NCBI GenBank assembly: GCA_004151065.3
Contig: NWUY0300010828.1
Span: forward strand, 27,978 to 42,055
Length of the DNA stretch: 14,078 nt
Direction of reading: 5' to 3'
DNA from: Larix sibirica
Taxonomy: Eukaryota; Streptophyta; Pinopsida; Pinales; Pinaceae
Of the stretch, positions 8,881 to 14,078 are shown piece by piece. Position 1 is the first letter of the stretch, and every line of letters begins with the position of its first letter. The notes beneath the pieces are model-generated. The model did not search any database. It was given only the letters and a program-made list of their open reading frames with translations, and had not been told where the DNA came from. Both the position numbers and the translations under genes were made by a program.

Positions 8881-9720
8881 TACACCAAAATCACAGAGGA
8901 AGAACCTTTACCCCCTTATACAGAGCAATAGCAAGAAGAGGATATGAATCCCAATCAAGTCACAACCCTAGGTGTAATATCAGTTGTTACTAACTCGACT
9001 CAATCTTGGGTTGTTACTCCCCCATACCCATAAATATTGGCAATAACAAATGTACCCCATATCATGAGTTTAACCTTCTAGGAGAACTCTGGATTCTATG
9101 TGTCAATATACCTTTGTTATAGGCGATTCAGGACATGCCAATTTATGCTCAAACTGTTGGAGAGATGTGTCTTACGAAACCAGGAAGGAAAATCAAGTAT
9201 CCACCAAACATTCATGTATTGGGGAAGTTATCTGACCTTATTTAAGGAAATATTACACCCATTAAATACAATGAACCTCAGGGAACCTGATCGTTACCAT
9301 ATTCAAGGGAAAAATTCTCCTAATAATTTGGTGGATCTGGGTGCAACCATCAACATCATGACATAGGATACCTAGGAAGCATTCAACCTTGCAAATTTGA
9401 GACCTATCCCCACTGTCCTTGAATTAGCATATATATCTACTATTTGGAGAGAGGAGATAATAGAAGATGTTGGTATTTTAGTAGACTCCTAGGAATACCC
9501 GATGGATTTTCTTATTTTGCAGATGAAATCCCACCTTGAGGTCCATCCCCTAATTTTGTGAAGGAAATGGCTAGCCACTGCTGATACTTACATCGACTGC
9601 AGATTAGGAAGTATGAGGATTTCCCATGAGGAATCTAAGAAAAAATTAACTTTCTATCCTTTAGCAAGGCCCAGTATGACTTGTGAATATTTTGTATGGG
9701 ATGATTTTGAAATCGAAAAT
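8881..9720 (+). pseudogene. Aspartic protease region of gag-pol (broken)
   Basis: The protease cuts the Gag-Pol polyprotein. The active-site loop reads VDLGATINIM, with Asp at 9334-9336; the DLG form replaces DSG/DTG and is usual in the Tat/Athila group. The family's second-half signature appears as YPMDFLILQM (about 9496) and WLATADTYIDCR (about 9571), where the usual glycine-arginine turn before it is damaged (TGA at 9559). In-frame stops are at 8929, 9031, 9079, 9364, 9373, 9490, 9559 and possibly 9730. The linker from 9740 to 10030 is acidic (DETEDD and ELEEEEG) and leads into the reverse transcriptase in the same frame. Confidence 0.8.
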
Positions 9721-10029
9721 GAAAATTTTTAGCATATCCTCACTATTAATAAATATCTGGATTTTAAGGATGAGACAGAGGATGATGTTATTTCTAGTTT
9801 CACCAGCAACCCACCCTTTGTTTCCCACCCAGGATATCAACTAATAGAAAGTACAATGGATGATAATACACATGATAACCCTGAACATGAACTAGAGGAA
9901 GAAGAAGGAATTCCAATTATAGTAGTTCATGGTAGAAATCCCATTGAAATTGATCCTAGAAGAACTTTAAACATAAATCCAAATCTGACCCCATCACAAA
10001 AACATCAAATGTTACAAGTTTTAAAGTTT

Positions 10030-11400
10030 TAAAAAAGGGCTTTTTCATGGGATTACATAGATATGAAGGGCATACACCCTAATCTCTATACACATTGTAT
10101 CTATATCAAGAAAGACTGCATCCCAACTAGATAACCGCAAAGAAGGATGAATCTTGTATTACGAGACATTGTTAAATAGGAGCTCCAAAAGCTATTGGAG
10201 GTTAATTTTATCTATCCAATTTTCGATAGTGAATGGGTGCCACCTCTTTTTACAGTCCCAAATAAAAATGGTAAGTGGTGTATTTGTGTGCATTTAAGGG
10301 ATTTGAATAAGGACACGAAAAAATATCACTTTCCATTGCCCTTCATTAACCAAGTACTCAACGCTCTCTCGAGGAAGAAATTATTTTCTTTTCTCGATGG
10401 TTTTAGCAGATACAACCAGATTCAGATAGTCCCCAAAGGCCAAGATAAGACAAATTTAACCTGTCCATGGGGTATGTTTGTATATTGAATCCTTCCTTTT
10501 GGACTTTGCAATGCACTGACCACTTTCCAACGGGCAGTATTGGGCATTTCCTCATACCTAGTTAATGATAGTGTTGATATCTTCATGCAAAATTTTATGC
10601 CATTTGGTACCACCTTTGAGGAATAATTATCTAACTTAGATAAAGTACTCAAGCGCTGTAAACACTTAAATATTTCGTTGAGCATAGAGAAGTGCCATAT
10701 GTTAATGATATAAGGGATTGTAATGGGACATTTTCTCTTTGTTGCAGGAATTTAGGTTGACCCAACAAAGGTTAAGGTAATATTTGACATGCCTCCTCCA
10801 AATACTTAAAAGGGGTACGCATATTTTTGGGTAAGACTGGTTATTATCATTGTTTTATGAAAAATTATTCAAAAATTACCTCTCCTATGTTTTCTTTATT
10901 GATAAAAGATGCAGATTTTTCTTTGACTAACAAGTGTGAATCAACATTTGGAAAATTAAAAGAACTGATGTCTACAACCCCTATTTTACGAGGACCAAAC
11001 TGGAGCTTTGAATTCCACATTGCTTCATATGCATATGACACTACTGTTGGAGCAATATTGGACCAAGAAGAAGACCAGAGTACATACACTATTTATTATG
11101 CGAGTAAAAACTTCACCCTGCAAAATTGAACTACACAGTCACAGAGAAGGCGTTTCTTGCGGTGGTATTCACAATCAACAAGTTTTGGCACTATATAATA
11201 GGTTACCCAATTTTTATTCACACGGATCATTTGGAAATCATGTATTTTTCTAACAAACCTATCACAAATGCACGAGTCACTAGATGGTTGTTACTTTTAC
11301 AGGAGTTTGATATTACTATTGTGAATAATCCTGGAAAAGACAATGTAGTAGCAGGATTTTTATCTAGATTTGTCAATAATAGGGATGGTTCTCCTGTAGA
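10030..11400 (+). pseudogene. pol: Reverse transcriptase and RNase H of gag-pol (broken)
   Basis: This enzyme copied element RNA to DNA. Reverse transcriptase landmarks in order are RRMN (10141), PLFTVPNKNGKW (about 10237), FSFLDGFSRYNQ with the first catalytic Asp intact (10396), LPFGLCNA (about 10492), and FMQN at 10582-10593 where the family has YMDD/FMDD. Both paired catalytic aspartates are thus lost. RNase H follows: its first Asp is Tyr (11028, within SYAYDTT), while Glu (11144, VTEKAF) and Asp (11225, HTDH) remain. Stops are at 10030, 10132, 10177, 10486, 10624, 10711, 10753 and 10807. Phase changes near 10810 and 11125 carry the reading from frame 1 to 3 to 2. Without its catalytic residues it would be inactive even without the stops. 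Confidence 0.9.
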
Positions 11401-12789
11401 AGATGGCTTTCCATATGAGCATATATTTTCATTATCTGCTTACACAATGTGGTATGTAGATATTGCTAACTATCTTGTTGGAGGTAAGTTGTCTCACCAT
11501 ATCTCTCCTAGAGAACGAAGAAAGATTATCCAGCAAAGTGCAAGGTATTCATGTATAAGGGGATATATTTTCTATACAGGGACTGATCAGATCATCCAAA
11601 TATGTATTAGATAATATGAGATCCCTAATGTCATGAAGGCCTGTCATGATGATCCCTATGGGGAGCACTTCACTGATAGGAGGACATGCCATAAAGCATT
11701 GCACATGGGCTATTACTGGCCCACCATTTTTTGAGATGCAAAACAATATGTGAAAAAGTGTGATAGTTTCCAAAGAATGGTCCAACCTATTCCATTAGAT
11801 GATATGTCATTTCAAGTTCAGGTAGTTATAGAGCCCTTTGAGAAGTGGTATCTTGACTTTGTAGGCCTAATTAACCCTCCATCTCAGTAGAAATATTGAA
11901 TTCTGGTCTACACAGATTATGTGACTAAGTGGGTTGAGGAAAAGGATCTTTCTAGAGCAATGGAGGAAGATGTCATGGATTTCCTGTTTGAAGAAATTTT
12001 TGTTTGATATGGGATTCCTAGAGAGATAGTCACCGATGGAGGAGCACAATTTACAGGGAATAAGATAAGGAGATACTTTCAAAATATAAAATACATCACT
12101 GGGTCACTTCTCCATATCATCCACAAGCCAATGGGAAAGTGGAGAGTACGAAAACAATACTGGAGAACATTCTTACAAAGACCGTGGCCAACGATTTCAA
12201 AGATTAGGATGAATGATTACTGGAATCCCTATGGGCATACAAGACAAGTTGGTGAAGTACCAAGGGATTTTCTCCATTCAAATTGGTTTATCGTAAGTTC
12301 CCAATATCCTTGATAAAATTTGAAATCAATACATTGAGGACTATTGTAGAAGTCATATTGGATTTGACAGCAGCCTAAAGGCATATGTTGGATCAACTAA
12401 ATGAGTTAGATGAAATCCGGTTGGTCGCACTACAACATACTGACATTGTGCAACAAAAATGTGTTAAGTGGCATGAAAAAATGAGAAAAACTAAGGTATT
12501 ACATCCTGGAGATTGTGCATTATTCTATGATTCCATATTCAAATACTTTAAAGGAAAAATCTGGACCACGTGGTTGGGTCCTTACAATGTGAATACAATT
12601 TTTAGCAATGGGACTATTAAGCTTGTCACCATAGATGAAGATCATACTCCTCTGTTTGCAAATGGACATTATCTGTAGGTGTATCATAATCCATATTCGA
12701 AGGAATCTTTTATTCAGTAGGTTTATTCTAATCCACACTTGCTAGTGCTGCTAAATGAGGAACATTCCTCCACATCCACACCAATGTAA
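11401..12789 (+). pseudogene. Integrase of gag-pol (broken)
   Basis: Integrase inserts the DNA copy in the host nucleus. The HHCC zinc domain shows His 11645, His 11666 and Cys 11759, but the last Cys is Phe (11768). The catalytic triad is preserved: Asp 11855 (LDFVG), Asp 12035 (VTDGGAQF) and Glu 12142 (NGKVES), with the normal near-35-residue last spacing across a frameshift near 12085. A GPY module (WLGPY, 12571-12585) follows and no chromodomain is seen. Stops are at 11612, 11732, 11888, 11897, 12005, 12205, 12214, 12253, 12376, 12676 and 12718. The last two lie inside the C-terminal tail, which still reads in frame to TAA at 12787, the likely original end. Confidence 0.88.
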
Positions 12790-12790
12790 A

Positions 12791-12834
<44 letters not shown>
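12791..12834. repeat. (AAT)n microsatellite
   Basis: About 14.7 perfect AAT units begin just after the final pol stop codon. Perfect copies in an element this decayed suggest later slippage expansion. An open frame across it that reads as poly-Asn is a by-product. Confidence 0.97.
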
Positions 12835-12837
<3 letters not shown>

Positions 12838-12857
12838 TTCCAGTTGTGAAAAATCCA

Positions 12858-13013
12858 TTGGGGAGCATCTGGACAAGTACCAATTGAAAACTGGATTTCT
12901 AGCAGTTGGTATTTTAAGAATAAATAAATCTGGACTATGAAAATTCCCTTGGAATGCAGTTAGGCAGATGTCAGTTGAAAACTAGTTTTCTAGTAGTTGG
13001 AATTTGATCAAAA
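12858..13013. repeat. About 60-bp motif present twice, hairpin-prone
   Basis: The block with AATTGAAAACTGGATTTCTAG (from about 12881) recurs as AGTTGAAAACTAGTTTTCTAG (from about 12973), offset about 92 bp, each followed by (C/T)AGTTGG(T/A)ATTT. The second copy contains the perfect 14-bp palindrome GAAAACTAGTTTTC (12977-12990). It lies in the untranslated tract between integrase and the polypurine tract. Confidence 0.6.
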
Positions 13014-13110
13014 AAAGTTTTCAAGCTATCCTTGATGAAATTCTTGATCTTTGGATGTCTTAACTCTTCTTTTGCTTCATAGAGATGCTTGAATTTAAAA
13101 AATAAATCAT

Positions 13111-13170
13111 GTTGTAACTTCTATTGAAGTGTTGTTACTTCTATTGAAGTATTGTTGTATAAGTAACAAC
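13111..13170. repeat. 20-bp direct repeat plus inverted repeat
   Basis: GTTGTAACTTCTATTGAAGT (13111) and GTTGTTACTTCTATTGAAGT (13131) are adjacent 20-bp copies with one difference. The GTTGTTACTT of the second copy is the exact reverse complement of AAGTAACAAC at 13161-13170, giving a 10-bp stem with a 20-nt loop. The same word in direct orientation seeds the array that follows. Confidence 0.75.
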
Positions 13171-13446
13171 ACGACATAACATGAAATCACCTAAGTAAAA
13201 ACAAACAAATTTTGCTAAAACTTGTCCAAGTAACAACACTAGATTGATGCTGAAACTTGCATAAGTAACAACATGAAAATAATTCCATGAATTCTATAGG
13301 TAACAACACAGGACCGAGGCTGAAACTTGCATAAGTAACAGTGCGATTAATTGCTGAAATGTCTCCAAGTAACAACATACGAATAACGTTGGAACTTGCA
13401 TAAGTAATGACATAGCCTAGTGCTGAGACTTGTACAAGTAACAACA
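13161..13446. repeat. Nine-unit 35-bp tandem array with a conserved dyad core
   Basis: The word AAGTAACAACA or a close variant starts at 13161, 13193, 13228, 13263, 13298, 13333, 13367, 13402 and 13436. Spacings are 32, 35, 35, 35, 35, 34, 35 and 34. Most units end in CTGAAACTTGCAT, so junctions read ACTTG-N3-AAGTAACAACA, an ACTT-N4-AAGT dyad; the junction at 13428-13439 is a perfect palindrome. About 10 bases between the conserved halves vary freely. The period is not a multiple of three, so the minus-strand frame through it is not a repeat protein. Confidence 0.9.
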
Positions 13447-13472
13447 TTCATTCCAAAAATACATTTTTTTTA

Positions 13473-13637
13473 TCAAGCTACAACATCACTATATCCAGTT
13501 TTGAACATACAAGTGGCATTTCCACAAGCTGTTACTACCACCAACTTTGTCAATGCCGCCAGAAGTCTTGTTAAAGCTCCAACAATCACATCAGCCATTC
13601 CTTGCATGATGAAAATACCACCAGGGACTTGCGCCAT
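13473..13637 (-). CDS. Small unrecognised open frame, 54 codons (doubtful)
   Basis: A minus-strand frame starts at ATG 13637 in the context GAGGATGGCG, which resembles plant start sites, and ends with TGA at 13473. It contains MAQVPGGIFIMQGMADV and a VGALTRLLAALTKLVVV stretch that could be an amphipathic or membrane helix. I do not recognise a family. Its base composition is richer in G+C than the sequence around it, and it lies between the 35-bp array and the presumed 3' LTR of the gypsy element, in the opposite direction. It could be a captured host exon, an antisense gene of the element, or chance. Confidence 0.2.
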   Translation of the reverse strand: MAQVPGGIFIMQGMADVIVGALTRLLAALTKLVVVTACGNATCMFKTGYSDVVA

Positions 13638-13837
13638 CCTCGTCACACTTGTTGACACCGTCCAACGCCATCAAAGTGTATTATTCCTCCACACGCTCAA
13701 CCACTCATTATGAAATGTAAGCTTAACACAAGTACGAGACACTTAAACGTTTGATTATTTCTTAAAATTAATGTGGTAGAAAAAGTGGTTGATACCTTCC
13801 CGTCAAGTGGACGTGGATGCCCAAAACCATAAATTTT

Positions 13838-14078
13838 GGGGGGGTGTTATTCCCAAGGATCGACCCTGTCAAACCACCTAGATTACTTAATGAGAGGAAT
13901 GAATCATTTGTGTGACTTGATTCGTCAAATCTAAATGGAAACTTTCCTAATTTCAACCAAAAAAACATACCACCTTTCTGTTTATGCATGCAAGACGAAA
14001 CCTATCCTTGCAATGAATTTATGTTGTAATATTTGGTGATTTAGTTGTGAAATTATAAGTCACATCAGATCATAGAGC
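13838..14078 (+). mobile_element. Candidate polypurine tract and start of the gypsy 3' LTR
   Basis: A run of seven G (13838-13844) after AAATTTT is followed at once by TGTTATTCCCAAGG, a plausible LTR start (TGTTA). The position about 1 kb after integrase suits Tat/Athila elements. The LTR would run off the right edge. No matching copy was found left of the primer site, so the call rests on the junction alone. Confidence 0.4.

Larger units (their letters stand above)
6653..13844 (+). mobile_element. Internal region of a decayed Ty3/gypsy retrotransposon, Tat/Athila type
   Basis: The order is primer binding site, leader, gag, protease, reverse transcriptase, RNase H, integrase, long 3' untranslated tract and polypurine tract. 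Integrase lies after RNase H, which defines the Ty3/gypsy order. A tRNA-Asp-like primer site, the DLGA protease, the lack of a chromodomain after the GPY module and a roughly 1-kb tract before the polypurine tract point to the non-chromodomain Tat/Athila branch. The reading phase moves through four frameshifts, near 8870-8890, 10810, 11125 and 12085, and about 36 in-frame stops interrupt it. The element is autonomous-dead. Both LTR limits are tentative. Confidence 0.85.

Noticed and set aside
10422-11089. Minus-strand frames across reverse transcriptase and RNase H
   Set aside because: They are shadows of the conserved plus-strand pol frames and show no motif of their own.
12586-12789. Chromodomain after integrase
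   Set aside because: After the GPY module only a short tail follows, with no aromatic-cage pattern, so a chromovirus is unlikely.
12755-12940. Poly-asparagine protein
   Set aside because: The frame is open only because (AAT)n has no stop in that phase; there is no family resemblance and it overlaps the end of pol.
13161-13446. CRISPR array
   Set aside because: Period 35 with a conserved word and variable middle looks superficially similar, but the variable part is only about 10 bases, the repeats are degenerate, and the setting is a plant retrotransposon.
12790-13844. Envelope-like gene of an Athila element
   Set aside because: No plus-strand frame of useful length, signal peptide or transmembrane pattern is seen; the tract is made of repeats.
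1-14078. tRNA or rRNA genes
   Set aside because: No cloverleaf with GGTTCRANNCC-type boxes and no conserved rRNA blocks were recognised by eye; a tRNAscan-SE run would settle it.

Overview
The window looks like intergenic, transposon-derived DNA from a plant nuclear genome. The main evidence is a decayed Ty3/gypsy retrotransposon with plant Tat/Athila-type hallmarks: a tRNA-Asp-like primer site, a plant-consensus gag start (AACAATGGC), a protease with DLGA instead of DSGA, and no chromodomain. The rest is AT-rich, without operons or ribosome binding sites, and there is one ambiguous base (n, 5162). Long intergenic stretches and heavily mutated elements suggest a large-genome seed plant, possibly a gymnosperm, but the sequence does not settle the species. 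I see no intact host gene, tRNA, rRNA or CRISPR array.

Layout. 1-600: a minisatellite with a 34/39-bp period (cut by the left edge), then a diverged 103-bp duplication. 600-1400: a CpG-rich, C/A-rich segment with short GC-rich repeats, one unrecognised 151-codon minus-strand ORF and a self-complementary TATA-like box at 1421. 2084-2707: a minus-strand LTR with TG/CA ends, TATA box, poly(A) signal and adjacent polypurine tract; it has no visible partner and no target-site duplication. 3725-4009: a foldback whose core (3790-3950) is an ungapped 74-position stem with a 13-nt loop. 4260-4860: very AT-rich filler. 4870-5154: a broken RNase H fragment on the minus strand, probably LINE-type.

5165-6652 is undefined sequence that may hold the 5' LTR of the gypsy element. 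The element proper runs from the primer binding site (6659) through leader, gag (from 7418), protease, reverse transcriptase, RNase H and integrase to a final stop at 12787-12789. It continues through a roughly 1-kb repeat-rich untranslated tract to a candidate polypurine tract and 3' LTR start at 13845. Gag-pol was one polyprotein in one frame; it now has about 36 in-frame stops and four frameshifts. The YxDD catalytic aspartates, one RNase H aspartate and two zinc-binding cysteines are also lost, so it cannot move by itself.

The most interesting signals are the long hairpin at 3790-3950, where almost all transition differences between the arms are kept as G-U pairs in one RNA orientation, and a nine-unit 35-bp array at 13161-13446 built on a conserved ACTT-N4-AAGT core. 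A small minus-strand ORF also lies between that array and the presumed 3' LTR.
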